This document shows positions 10,757 through 38,075 of a stretch of 64,000 bases of DNA, in pieces. This stretch comes from Distichodus sexfasciatus (lineage: Eukaryota > Chordata > Actinopteri > Characiformes > Distichodontidae). Position numbers and translations under genes: made by a program. Position 1 is the stretch's first letter. Each line of letters begins with the position of its first letter. Below the pieces are notes generated by a model. The model saw nothing but the letters and a program-made list of their open reading frames with translations, made no database searches and had not been told where the DNA came from. Location of the stretch: positions 253,295 through 317,294 of the forward strand of contig JAVGVS010000243.1 in the NCBI GenBank assembly GCA_032718565.1. The letters are read 5' to 3'.

Positions 10757-11808
10757 ACTTCCAGCTGCGATTGTGGACTGATAAGACGCATAGATACACT
10801 CAAGACACGATCGAAAAGACACCGTCATATTTTATTAACCGTCAACATGAAATCCTTTTTCCAGCCCCAGACTTTTTGCAGGAACCCAAATCCTGCACCG
10901 AACGACTCGTCAAATGACACCGGCCCAAAACGCAGCTCGGAGCCTTTCAGGAAAAGCTCCTTCCCGGGTTCATCCTTTTATGGATGAGCTTAGATTAATA
11001 AACTCGCACTTTCTCCACCTCACGAACACACAGACAGTAAGGAATCGACTCCGCCGGTTTCCGTTTGCCTTCGGGAATTTTTGCACCATGACCACTGTAC
11101 AGAATGTTGGAATCTCTACCTTTAAAAGCTCACATTTCAAACACGGAGTTGGACGTGGGATTAGCGGGTTAATAATCTACAAAATTTAAATCTAGCTTTA
11201 CAAACTTGCGTATCAAACACACTGGAATCGGACATGGGATTAGCATGTAAATAATCTAGAAAATTGGAATCTCTAGATTAAAACTCATATTTTTCACCTC
11301 CAGACTTTCCTTAAAAACTACTTCCAAAAAAAGAGAGTTTGGGAAAGGTAGAATTTCATATCGTATCGTATCACTTTCTCCGACTCAGATCTCGGACTTC
11401 AGCTTGTAGTCGAAACCGAATTTGATTTTGGCTAAAAAATGCTGGAAAATTTGATCTATATGCTTGAAGTAAGGAATCATAAAAAATCTTTCCCTTCTCC
11501 GCTGGAGATTTCTCGTTGCCGTTTGTGCCGAACGGCGCCGGCGGCTCTGCGTCTAAGTAAATCTTCTTTATGTGTGCAACCGCTGAACTGGAATCAGCTT
11601 CCGTCCTCAGACCGTTTCAACTCAGCGAGTCCCGGCTCAATGAGGCTGATTGCAGATCAGCGCTTGAATCTTTGTTTTAAGGCCTTCCAGTCCCAGAAAT
11701 ATTGGGGCAGAAGCACCTGCGTCGACTGGGGCGACTCAGTTGGGTTTGAGTTGTAAAATGTGTTAAAACCCACGAGGCTCTGCAGCACTTTCACCTTGTG
11801 TAAATAAA
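10757..11808 (+). other. SGSM3 3' UTR (inferred), with a duplicated block
   Basis: Sequence downstream of the SGSM3 stop. A block of about 95 bp is tandemly duplicated at about 11106-11205 and 11206-11285. Shared strings are GGAATC, CAAACAC, GGGATTAGC and AATAATCTA(C/G)AAAAT. No other coding potential is supported. Confidence 0.5.
11803..11808 (+). terminator. Candidate poly(A) signal of SGSM3
   Basis: Canonical AATAAA on the + strand, about 1.05 kb after the SGSM3 stop and just before the region where the convergent GTPBP1 transcript should end. Confidence 0.45.
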
Positions 11809-11935
11809 AATACCAACATTAAATAATGACAAATCACAATTTTTTCCCTTTGTTTTTTACACAAACTCATCTCTTCTTCCTTAACAGGGAAAAAGAAAAC
11901 AGCGGACGGAAAAAAAGGTTAACCAGCAGTTTTAC

Positions 11936-11941
11936 TTTATT
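11936..11941 (-). terminator. Candidate poly(A) signal of GTPBP1
   Basis: TTTATT on the + strand is AATAAA on the transcribed strand, about 1.38 kb after the GTPBP1 stop. It lies about 130 bp from the opposing SGSM3 signal, so the two 3' UTRs would nearly abut. No transcript evidence is available. Confidence 0.4.
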
Positions 11942-13320
11942 AGTACATTGTTGGAAAAATGGTGTGCAGTTTCACATGTAAACGGCGACGATGGCCCGAG
12001 TGGTGTTTTATTTTTGTGGTGTCTTTTTGTCCTTACGGGGTCGTGGTAAAAGTCCGCTCCAGCAGTAAAATTGTCGTACACGGATGCTGCTCCTTTTCCA
12101 TTTTGTTCTCCTATATTCAGCTGAAATTCTGGCAAATTAATTAAATATGAACTCATTTTGACATTTGTTTTTTTATTTAACGCCAAAAAGCACTTTTTTT
12201 CCGCCCCCAGTATTGATTTCAAAAAACTAATCAGAAATGATTTTGCACGCGGTCAAATTCCGCAAGAGAAATTAACATTGATTTTGATCAAAACATATAC
12301 ATATTGCTCCTTTTTAACAGCTCGTGAGGTAACGTCGTTTCATTCCTTTGAAGTAAAAGGCTTACTCTTCTTGAGCTTTTTAATTCTCCTTCTTTGTGTT
12401 TCTTCCTTTTTCCAGTTTTCTGCGTGTGATGGTCACGTCCACGTCACACATCTTGCATTCCAAAAAGAAAAGAAAAACAGTGAGTGTGCTTTTTGGAAAT
12501 CAATACTGGAGGGAAGAAAGCGCTGCTTGGGTTTTCTTGTTCTTTAACGAACGATACTCAAAACATTTTTCAAGAGCTACATTCCAACCCGCTGGTGTTG
12601 TCGTCGTCGCAGATAAATGGAATGGTCCCCGACTTTAAGAACGCTGTTGCTACAGAGCCGGACATTGCCACTTTACAAAAATCAATGATACACACTTTTA
12701 ATGCTTTTTTTGGTGCTACAATTATTCTTTTTTTCCACATTATAACTTTAATAATTTGGCCTCGGCTTCACGTCAAAGAACAGCTCCACCCCAAAAAAAA
12801 ATTAAAAAGTCACCGTAGCCAAGGTGAACCTCTTTTTTGGGGGGGCGCAGCATTTACTTTTGATTAAGAATTCCAAAAAAATGATAAGAACGAGTCACGA
12901 CTAAGGCGGGTGTGAAGGTGGTGGAGGCGGGGGGAAAAGGCCAGCCTTCTTTCTCAGGCAAAGCTATAAAACAATCTTTTAATTCCCTAAAAGGTGTCAG
13001 GACAGATTTTTAAAAAGAAAAGAACGAAAGGAAAAGAAAAAAATAAAACGCAGCAGAACCACCATGCAGTTTCTGAAGCGATATTCTTCATAACTTTAAT
13101 AACTACAATGTAAACTCCTAAAAACAAGCACGCTTCATTAATAAGTTAAATTCTGCCAGACGCTGCATGTTGGTTCTGTTTTTTTGGGGGGGATTTTAAA
13201 AAAAATGAGACTCCACTTATTTGTGTTCGTTTTACAATGAAGAGGTCGGGAGAGTCGTCCGGACGCTGCGGAAGATACGGCTGTGTGATGGAGTAGTGGA
13301 GGAGGAGGAGAAGAGAGAGA
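11942..13320 (-). other. GTPBP1 3' UTR (inferred)
   Basis: Region between the GTPBP1 stop and the candidate poly(A) signal. It is rich in A/T homopolymers. Short open frames here resemble no family I know and are treated as noise. Confidence 0.5.
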
Positions 13321-28533
<15,213 letters not shown>

Positions 28534-28950
28534 GTCCTGAGCAAATTATTTGAAATGAAGAAATTAGGTTTAAAAGAGGGATCCGCAGTTGATATTTCTT
28601 TTATTATTTTTCCGACTGAGCAGCGCCGGTGAGGCGAACTGACGGCGACGCTGCGCCGACTTACGTTCTACTGTTTATGATGAAATAAAAACACATAGCA
28701 TGTGTATAGTTCCCCGGACCACGCCCCCTGCCTGCATATTCACCAATCCGTGCGCTCGGTTAGCCATCCGCGTGCCAAGCAGACCCAATCAGAAGTGGCG
28801 TAATTACGAACGGCAAACTAAAAATGTTAAACTGACAGAACTAAATGTAGCAGATATTCCCAATAGAATAGAATTCCTAATGATAACTATTTTATTAATT
28901 ATTAAGTATTCTAATTCACATTCTCATCTCAATATTGACGTCAGCGCGAA

Positions 28951-30009
28951 CTCCCGTATAACTAGCTTTTCGCTGAAAAGCTAAAAAAAACTTTGATTTG
29001 CATTCACAGTGATTTTGAGATCAGTGCAATCAAATTTTGTTTTCTCATATTTTATTGAAGTAACATATTGTGTGGCATAAATGTGATGTGAGCGATGCTG
29101 ACCTTTATACTGACCTTTAACATCATACAAGGAAGTAATAACATTATTGCTAATTTAATAACAAATTTAGTTCCATATTGCATATTTCGTAAACATAAAT
29201 GGAATTAGAAGACCCATTTTATACTATTTAAAATTGAGAAACGGATGTCTGCAAATAAATACAATATGTTTGTAGAAAAATCAGCCCTATTTACCTTTGG
29301 GTGAAACTTTTTTGTTTAATATATTTTCACTGTTTTAGCTTATTCTTTGACCTGGAAACAGTGATATATTAACAATTCTAATACTGTATATTTTATATAT
29401 TTCTAATAGAAAATATGTTTGAAAAAATTCAGACGCACCGCCCCCTGTCGCAAGTTTAATGTATTACATGACAGTTCTTGATTCGACTCAGGAACTGGGG
29501 GTGTCATTCAAGCGCTTCCTTTAGTCAAAAAATACTGGAATAAAAGAAAAGCACCCAAACAGTTCTAACAGATGAGTAGTGCTCAAGTGGTCAGAAATTT
29601 ATCTTCGGTACATTTGCTGGACTGTATATATAAATGTATATATACACACCCTCTTGTTCCATCACAATACGATATTATATCATTTAAATGGACAACGAGT
29701 CAATCTCTTCCATATCATGTCATATGCATATCATCCATAATATATCACAATATCATATGCTGATTTAACACAATCTCCTCCATTCATATCACATCACAAA
29801 AAGGAACTAAATCATCTTTTGACTTTTTATTAGTTTAACAACACATTTCTAATCAAAAACATTGTTCTCTTTCAATAAAAAGAAGCATCCTGTTCAATAT
29901 AAAGGGACATTAAAACATGTATGATGTCTGATTAATATTTACATTTTGGATTGATGCCATGGGCTTGTTGATCATAAATCAATGAATCAATATAGATAAA
30001 TCAATATCA
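28951..30009. other. Intergenic, no gene recognised
   Basis: AT-rich sequence upstream of GTPBP1. A run of ATATCAT/CATATC-like words at 29640-29770 is the only structure noticed. Confidence 0.5.
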
Positions 30010-30165
30010 ATATAGATGGTGGTGGTGGTCTAGTGGCTAGAATATTCACCTCTGGACAATGAGGTTATGGGTGTGAATCCTACTTCCAGCACTACCATCA
30101 TTGCACTGCACAAGACTGGATTCTGGATAAGACCACCTGCCAAATGCTACAAATGTAAATGTAAG
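30010..30165 (+). mobile_element. tRNA-derived SINE (family 2)
   Basis: It has an A box (TGGTCTAGTGG), a B box (GGTGTGAATCC), then CCAGCACTACCATCATTGCA and a tail GGATAAGACCACCTGCCAAA with TGCTACAAATGTAAATG. The order and spacing fit a pol III-type SINE head and the common fish SINE tail. Confidence 0.75.
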
Positions 30166-31120
30166 TGCAGATCGATGTATTGTTACACCCCTACTACAGA
30201 TAAGGGATGCACAGATACCAATGCCAAAATCAAGTATCAGGCCAACATTGTGCTTATATACTAGTACTAGAATAAAAACTCTCTGATACAAAAACTGATA
30301 CCTCCTTACATTACATTAAAGCTAAAAGCTATGGATGTCCATAGAAGATATGTATCAATATTATTTTTCTTCTTGCTATCTTCAGATTCATAAGTTACTT
30401 TTATTATAATCACAAAACAACATAAATTTTCTCGAGATCATGAGTTATCTTTTCTCTTCTTATCTTAACATAACAAGAGTCATTTCCCTGAGAAAGATTT
30501 TCAGTGATCTTGACATAACGAAAGGCATTTTCTCAATGTTATTGTTCATGTGACCTCAACATAATAAGAATTGTTTTCTTCAGATCACACACTTATTTCT
30601 TCAACGGTAAAGCTGCAAATATCTGAGCCTCTATCTCAAGAGATAGACACTGATATAATTGCCCAGCATGGAAAGACAACAGCTATTTTGACTTGTGACA
30701 GTGAATAACCAAAGTAAAATTAGATGTGTTAGTCTATGATGATAATTATGTATTGTCAAGAGACAAGACCTGGCGTGAGATCACAGGCAAAAAAGAGTTC
30801 TGAACTAAAGAAAACTAGAAGAAAAATAATGCTGTCTCATATCCTCCTATCATATCATCAACTTCCGTAATAAGCTACAGTGTGTTGATATTTCTTTTGC
30901 TGCTCAATTTGAAACTTACATTATACTTTAATTATACTTTAATACAAAAACTTTAATTTTATTGCACTGCAATGGTAATTATTAACATTATTGTGCAAAA
31001 GATTAACCTTCCAGCTTTAATTTACCCATTAGTGAAAATGTAAATGAACTGAAGGGGTTAAGAAAAAATCTCATTTATTAGTCTTGGTGTGCCAGGTTAG
31101 TTGATTGGCATTTCCTACAG

Positions 31121-31470
31121 TATAAATACTGCCTTAAGCACTTGGCACTCAGCATGGGACGCTCAAAAATCTACTGGTACTCATACTGGATCTGCAAAAA
31201 AAGAAATGGTGTAACTTTACTATAACCTCTTCACAACATTTACTACAACATTTCATGATTATTATAAAGCACATACAGTTTATGCACCTTATTGCACTGA
31301 TATTAGTCGAAACTTGCATAAGTCCGACTCCACCTACTGTAATTCTATGTGTCTGGAACAGGATCTGACTTCAACTGGGAGCAGAATGGAAAGTGAAACT
31401 GCAAAACTCCGTTGTTCAAAGTTACATGCTCTCTCTTTCAGGTCTTGCTCAAACTCCAACACTGCCGTAA
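31121..31470 (+). promoter_or_regulatory. Possible TATA promoter and leader exon upstream of the APOL-like remnant
   Basis: TATAAATA at 31121-31128 is followed 26 bp later by AGCATGGGACG (ATG at 31154). The ATG opens a frame of only about 20 codons. A candidate small exon bounded by TTTCAG and CTGCC-GTAAGT lies at about 31443-31471. It is on the same strand as, and about 2.4 kb before, the first recognisable APOL-like exon. The assignment is positional only. Confidence 0.3.
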
Positions 31471-31929
31471 GTTTCTAAACTTTTAAAGAATTTATTTGTA
31501 GCTTGATAATAAATGTCGGGGACTTTGCAGAAAGCTTTTACACTTTATTCCAACTAGATGTGCAGTTTTTGACTCTGGAAGCTTCTTTTTATCATATTCA
31601 GCCCCATTTTCACTTCCATCTTCATCTCGAGTCCTGAACTAAGAAGAAATGAATATACAAAGCAGGTAATTTTTAAAAATTTTATCAGTTGGTCATGTTT
31701 ATCCTAATTCATTAATGAATCAACCAAATAACAATTGATCATATACGGATAGTTTGTACATGTTTGTTTATGGCTATAGAACGTTTTTGCACAAGAATGG
31801 AAATTCCAGTTTTGTTGAAGCATTGGCATAGATTCACAGACCCTCTGCCTTTTTGTAGGATGTGCCAACAGAAAGAGAAACTGTTTTTCCACAATATAAA
31901 GTCTGTTTGTCTAGCAGAAGGGGATTTTT

Positions 31930-31958
31930 ACACACACACACACACACACACACATAAA
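31930..31958 (+). repeat. (CA)n microsatellite
   Basis: About 14 CA repeats, directly followed by a reverse-oriented fragment of SINE family 1. Confidence 0.9.
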
Positions 31959-31964
31959 ACCACC

Positions 31965-32052
31965 CCCCATCTGCTAGATTTGAACCATCCATGAGGGAGC
32001 AGTGAGCTTTAGCGGCGCTCGGGGAGCAGTGCTTGGGGACAGTACCTTGCTG
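31965..32052 (-). mobile_element. tRNA-derived SINE fragment (family 1, copy e)
   Basis: Read on the minus strand it gives CAGCAAGGTACTGTCCCCAA, GCACTGCTCCCC, a GCTCACTGCTCCCTCATGGA segment and a GGTTCAAATCTAGC stretch. These match the middle of the family body. Confidence 0.6.
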
Positions 32053-33050
32053 AAATTTTCTTTAAATTATAGGACTAAATATATTCAAATAAGATAGTTT
32101 CTGTGGTCAGCAACTAACAAACCCAGAATAGGCATAATATTGTCCACTGATTATGATATTACTGCTAATAACTGTTTGTCTATGGAAAAAAACAAATGTA
32201 CTCAAGTGAATCATTAACCCATATCTACATCGATGCGTCACATGTTTGCTTGTGCCAGTCCAGTTTCCATGGTTTTACACATGAGCTGCCTGGCTGATGA
32301 CTTTCAAACTGTTAACAAACCTTGTGAACAATGAATTCAATTCAAATGACTAATTATTACTTATGACTAATAATTAAATATTAATTGTGATCGCTTTGAT
32401 TTCATTTCATTTACTCACTTAATCATAAGGACAGTACACATTGATAAATATTTCTGTAAATGTGCCAGTGTTAGCCAGCAGGTTCATTTTCAGCTCCAGT
32501 CTAGTCAAGATGTTTGATTACTATTGACTGACCAGTCAAAATTGCTAAGATTTCAAAATGAAAATAAAATAAAAGCAACACAGAAAACAAAAACAAACAC
32601 CAGGACACTATAAAGAGACAGCAACAAGAGACGACACATCATCAATACTGTGACTAGACACCAATCATACTGGCTGACACAGAACCATAGATTTGTGATA
32701 ATGATAATTTCCTTGTTTCTTCTTTGTCTCACTTTATGGCACTTAACCACCACTAGTTTTTTATGTAGAGACACAGTTCATGGCCTAAAATGTTAAGCTT
32801 ATTATGAGGAAGTGGGATATCACTTTTCATGTTGTTTTTTCTCTTCTTTCTTCTCAGATGAGGTCACAGTGTGGTTAGATTTTTCCCATAGACTTTCAAG
32901 TGGAAACACACTCTATGACATTGTTCTGACCCTGATCTCACTGAACCACTTTACCCCTACACTTTATTCTCCTTGTTACCTTTTTCACCCTTTCAAATTT
33001 TTATGCTGACTGAGGAAAAGTTGGGCATTACTTTTCTTGTGCCCAAGACA
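32053..33050. other. Intergenic, nothing recognised
   Basis: AT-rich sequence without coding potential or repeats that I can identify. Confidence 0.5.
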
Positions 33051-33059
33051 GGACTGATT

Positions 33060-33850
33060 TCAACTCTTTTTCTTCCTCCTTTTCTTTTCAATGAGGGCTT
33101 TGCTATTGGTTTTCGTGTCATTAGACTGTTTCTGTCGTGAACATCCCCAAGAGCCCGCTATTTGGTCACAAGGGGGCATCTCCATTTAGCTTGTCATACC
33201 TTATTTAGACCACAAGAAGGTGCCACCATTAATGCTAATTCGCTAGAACTGCCAATTTAGCCCTTAATTGTCCACCATTTTATTCTCCAAAGCCAGTGCA
33301 GAAAGCTACAGGAATAACTCCAAGGATACATCTTAGACTCCCTAAAATTTCCCTTCTTCTTTTCATCATTTTTTCCCCGTTTATTGGAGAACTTTTGCTA
33401 TCGCTTTTCGAGTCATTAGGACTGTTTCTGTCAGAAGTATTCCTTAGAGGCTGTGATTCTGATCACAAGGGGTGTCTCCATTAAGGTTGTCATTCCCTAT
33501 TTTGGCCATATGGGACATTTTAATTAAGGTCCAGCGTCACCACCATTAGATTGTTATTCCCTTGGCTGGCCAAGAGACGTTTCCATTAAGTTTGTCATTT
33601 CCTATTTTGGACACAAAGGTCATTCCATTAAAGTCAACATTCCCTATTTTGCCTACAGTGGGGGTGTCTACATTAAGCCTTTTATTATCCATTGGTTGCA
33701 AAGGAGCGTCTCCATCAAGATCGTCATTCCATATACTGTATATGCCACAAGGGTCCCTACGTTTGTCATTCCTTATTTTGGTCACAAGTATCACCATCAA
33801 GGCTACTGCTTCACTTTGGGCACAAGGGTTAAAACTATTAAGACACATAT
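33060..33850 (+). repeat. Degenerate minisatellite with duplicated exon fragment
   Basis: Degenerate copies (about 40-50 bp apart) of a unit containing TCTCCATTAAGGTTGTCATT followed by CCCTATTTTGG and CACAAGG. The segment 33065-33230 recurs at 33350-33520. Between them, 33290-33345 is a copy of the start of the APOL-like exon at 33908 (GCCAGTGCAGAAAGCTACAG). An exon edge has been duplicated together with the satellite. Confidence 0.75.
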
Positions 33851-33904
33851 ACACATTCCCCATAAATACCATTTCACTCCAATGTCAGCCATTTTCCAGG
33901 TTCT

Positions 33905-36076
33905 TAAAAGCCAGTGCAGAAAGCTACAGGTACAACTCCAAGAATACATCTCAGACACCCTAAAATACATCGAGACAGTGAAGAACTTTTGTGACAGAGA
34001 GCAAAAATGGAGACTTCAGAGAGAGATGGAGCTCGACAACATGAGGGATATCAAGGAAAGGGCTGACAAAATTAGCCTGAAGTTTGATCACGCTATGACG
34101 AGAACAAGGTCAAGGCTTTAGGGAGTACCTGTGGAATAGCATGACCAGGTCACGGCCGACTCCAAGAGAGGGAGCTGAAGGAGCTGGGCTCTGTCCTGTG
34201 GAAACTCTGATGGACTGCTGTTACACACCTTCCTGGAGGCAGTGGAAAAGCTAGCAGTCACCTCCCTTGTTCATCTTCATGGGAGCTCTGCCCAGGGTGG
34301 AGTCGCCCTCGGCCCTACGGGCTGTCATCTCGGCAGCCAGGGTGGCATCCTCACTCCTCATCCACTTCAAGAGGGACGACGACGCCTTCTTCCTGCCCAG
34401 CCTCTGGAATGTGGAGGTGCTGGTCTTTCACCTGGCCAACTACGTCAGTGTCACCAAACAGCTTTGCGAGAGGATGGAGAAAAGTTAGCCTTATGAAGCA
34501 TTCTTTTCTAATCTGGGCGTTATTACTTAATTTAATCTGGAATGTAAATTATGCAAAATTCTTACTTTTCTGCAGATTGACTGGTATAGCATTTCAAAAT
34601 ACTTATCAGTAAGTACTATATGGCCTTTCAGATAATACACTGACCTAGCAGAGAATCTAGCAACAGGTAGTAATTTTCAGCAAAAATGCTAGCTCGTAAG
34701 GATTCGTAGTTACTTTGACCAACCAATTAAAAAGTGCACTGGAGACATGACTGCATACTGAAAACATGGATTGTGCTTAACAAATAAGTTATTATCTTAA
34801 ATTCTCTGTGGAAAATTGCTAGCTTAGATTATCACCAGTCATCATGAATAAAATGAGATGTATAGTCAATGGGTTTGTTAAGAGTCAGTGACTCAAATCA
34901 ACAGAATTGTTTATTTGAATTTAGCAAATCAAACAAACTTTGCATCAGAATTCAAGGTTGGTGCTCCTTTAAACATTGGATTGTAGAGAAAACTGTGCAA
35001 ATCTTCGCTGAAATTCCAGCCGTGTTCCCATGAGAGTCTTGTGCAAAAGCTTCATGAACACTTGAACCAGCTAATAAAAATCAGGTATGAACATCTGTTT
35101 TTATTGTGAGTTTAAACTGGTGGTTGATGCTTTATTTTTCTTTCCAAATTTGACTGTAATTTCTTGAACTGACCTTTACGCCAGGATGACCAGTCCTTCA
35201 GGGGCTGGCATCTCCTCTTCAGCGGGATGCCCTGGCGCCTTTATCGCATCTTTGGTCAGAGTTGCTCCCTAACGTTCCAGTAGTTTTTGTCTGGATTTGT
35301 GGAAGACACAGCTGTCAAATTCAGACCATAGATGGGGTCCAGCATTCCACTGTGGCCGGCAGCCCGGTGGGCATCGCTGGTGATCCTGTCAATCGGCTTA
35401 CGCTTGCAATTCGCCACTGCCGTGGGTCTCACTCGCCCTCACGGTCACTGGTGTCAGCATGGGTGCAGCCAGTGGGTTGAACAGTATCGTCACAAGTGTC
35501 ACAGAAATAGCAGTCAACTCTCATCATGGCAAAAACGCCAACAGTTCTTTCGCAGGCTTCATGGCAGACATGGAAGATTCTGGACTGTCGGGAGCAAGCG
35601 CCAGGAATAAAAACCCGCCATCGAACCTGAGGTTGTAGCCACCGCATTTGAAGTCGGGAAAGTCATAATCCGCACAGGAATGGTTGGGAACAGTGTGGAC
35701 GCCATCATAGATGTAGCTTCAGCTGTCAAAACTCTCAAGACCGGTGAGTATACGTTACCAAGAAGCTAAGGCGGTTCGCAGCATACCCAGTCTGGCTTCG
35801 GATCTGCCCGACATTGGCCAGCTGGCTAAGGGCACCCCTTTGGCACTTTCTAAATCAGCCCGGGCTAGCTTCATTACCCTCAATGCCCTCTTCATCGGGC
35901 TCGATGCTCTTCATCTTCAAAGAAAGCTGGAGTCTGGCCAAGGGTAAAAAGAGCGAAGCCTCTCAGGTCATTCGCTCCAGAATGGCCCTATGGCGCTCAG
36001 AGTTGGAGGCGTGGAAGAAGATCAGCGACGGTCTGTGCAAAGGGATTTGGAAGTTCCAGTATGGCAGAGGATTCTA
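33905..36076 (+). pseudogene. Apolipoprotein L-like gene remnant A
   Basis: Coding blocks occur in order. The first, about 33920-34120, gives EYISDTLKYIETVKNF and MELDNMRDIKERADKI, a helical segment. The second, about 34230-34486, gives RVASSLLIHFKRDDD. A short exon ends at the donor after 35084 (EHLNQLIKIR). The long terminal exon is about 35181-36076. The terminal exon contains a broken STVAGS..GIAGDPV hydrophobic stretch, then DLPDIGQLAKGTPLALSKSA, FITLNALFIG, SLAKGKKSEAS and WRSELEAWKKI. The hydrophobic hairpin plus the GFIALN..F...D and ALWRSE.E.W motifs are those of the apolipoprotein L family, membrane-active proteins often induced in immunity. Several frameshifts break it (near 34120, 34250, 35350, 35890), and a segment matching EEVARTAVSFGL of copy B is missing. 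It is probably dead. Confidence 0.7.
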
Positions 36077-37940
36077 GAACAGCCTTTTTGCATTTAGAAA
36101 AATATTCAAAAATGGAAAATGCTCGTCAAGGCCTCTCATTGATTTGTGGGACTGATGTGTAACTGTGTCGCAACAGATTAATCAATCATTTTTACTAGAT
36201 GCATGCTTCATTTTTGTTTACATAAGATTTAGTCAGGTACACTTAAATTTTTAGTGTGATGAATTATAGAGTTGGCAGTACATACAATATATAAATCGCT
36301 GATATCTACATTACTTTAAGTATTACACAGGAAATATGTGTATATATACCAAATAAAGATGTATAATATAAATTTGCTCTTTTATTTGTCTTGGACTTAT
36401 TACTATCCTTGTCATATGTCCTTAAGTGTTGAGAAATGTTTCCTTAAATAAAAGGCATTTTCTCTCTCTTTCTCACTCTTGTGTTGCAAATGTTGCTTTG
36501 TGTTCATAAGATGGCAGCATTTCACTATATGTCTCATCTGGTTTAGTTCTTCACTTTTTATTCAACAAAAAATATAAAGAGGTGATTGTCAAAGCAAAAA
36601 TCTTGTTAGAGCTTAATTTTCCAATGGTTATGTACTGGTTAATTAATTATGTGTACTTATTTATTTAATTGTGCTTATAAGTACAGTACAATCACTTCAG
36701 TTAATTATATTAATCTAACTCAAAAGCTCAAGAAAGACAGTAGAAGAAAAAATAAAATTGCTTCTCAGGCTGACAGTAAACTTTTGGTGGGCCAGCTGGA
36801 CGAACTTACTTATTTTTTACATTTCTTTATTTTATTCTTCCTATAGAATTTTACCGAAGTACCCCCAGTTATCATTGCGTAATGTAGCAGTTAGAGAGTT
36901 GGTCCTGTGATCAGAGGGCCGTCGGGTCAAATCTGACGAGTTGGCCTCGAGGATGGTGGGACTGAGGGGCCTTCAGTCTGAACAGCAAAGCAAATGAAAG
37001 TTAGGGCTGATGGATGAAGGAGGCCTCTGACACACTGGTATGGACATCCTTTCATTTAATTCACTTTTTAAAAGTATAATTCATGCAGTTTCATCTAGCT
37101 TGACTATTTTATAGCTATGTGTTTTTAGCAAAATTTAGACTATTTTGATGGTTAACTATACAGGAATTTTGTATTGAAACATGCAACATCTCACTCAAAT
37201 ACATTCATGTAGAATGTAAAGATCCAAATGAATGGGAATTTCTTACAAAGAACAATACAAAGCTACAACAAGACATCATAATGAGCTGAAATAACTAGTT
37301 TATATAGTTAAATTTTACTTAAAGTTTGAATGATGAATTAACACACATTCACTTTTCAAGATAGCTATAATTACAACTTTCAATTAGTTAGTCAAGTATC
37401 TTCATATTTATTTACCATGAACGGATTTGTTGTAACACTGAAGTCATAAGTTTCCCAAAAAATACTGAACTGAAGTACTCATCCTCAAAAACTCTATTTA
37501 AGTACAGTATTCAAGTAAATGTACTTTGCTACTGTCCACCTCTAGGATTGAAGTGACAGTTCTAACTGCGCGCTTGAAAAAGACCAATGACTTGAGATCA
37601 TGGGGAGAAATTAAAGGTAATCGCGAGATTTTCAAAAAATTCTATGGTCTTTCTCTGCTCACTGTTCAATTCTCGCCGTGCTGCCACAATCGTGGAATAT
37701 CAAAAGAATACCCAATATTGCCATAGCTTTTACTCTCTGCAATCGTGTAGTGACTTACTAGTGCAGTCATTTACTAGTGTGAATGCTTTTCAGTAGTGTG
37801 TAGCATTCAGTTGAAATGAGTAAGCCCGTACCGATGGTTTTGCTGACTTTTTGTTTGTGTGAAAGCATTTCAGTAGTGTATGTAAATGTTTTCACTTGTA
37901 AGTGTGTGCAGTTTTCAGTGTAGTATGTGAATTATTTTAG
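36077..37940. other. Intergenic, AT-rich; SINE fragment near 36880
   Basis: Mostly featureless. At 36882-36960 there is a weak family 1 SINE head (GTAGCAGTTAGAGAGTTGG, GTCGGGTCAAATCTG). From about 37130 on, the sequence is duplicated at 45.1-46.35 kb. Confidence 0.5.
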
Positions 37941-37954
37941 TCAATTTATGTATG

Positions 37955-38075
37955 CAGGGTATTCTGAATAAAGTCCCTAACGGTCATTTTCTAGTCTTGC
38001 ACTGAAAGAATTAAAGATTTCTAAGTTTCACTTTCAACTATGAGGGACCGTTAGGGACTTTAGAATACTAAGAAT
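37955..38075. repeat. Small hairpin element (MITE-like)
   Basis: GTATTCTGAATAAAGTCCC with TAACGGTCA at 37958-37987 is the near-exact inverse of GGGACCGTTAGGGACTTTAG with AATAC at 38044-38069. About 55 bp lie between the arms. The homologous region of the duplicate at 47.36-47.4 kb appears to lack it. Confidence 0.75.
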
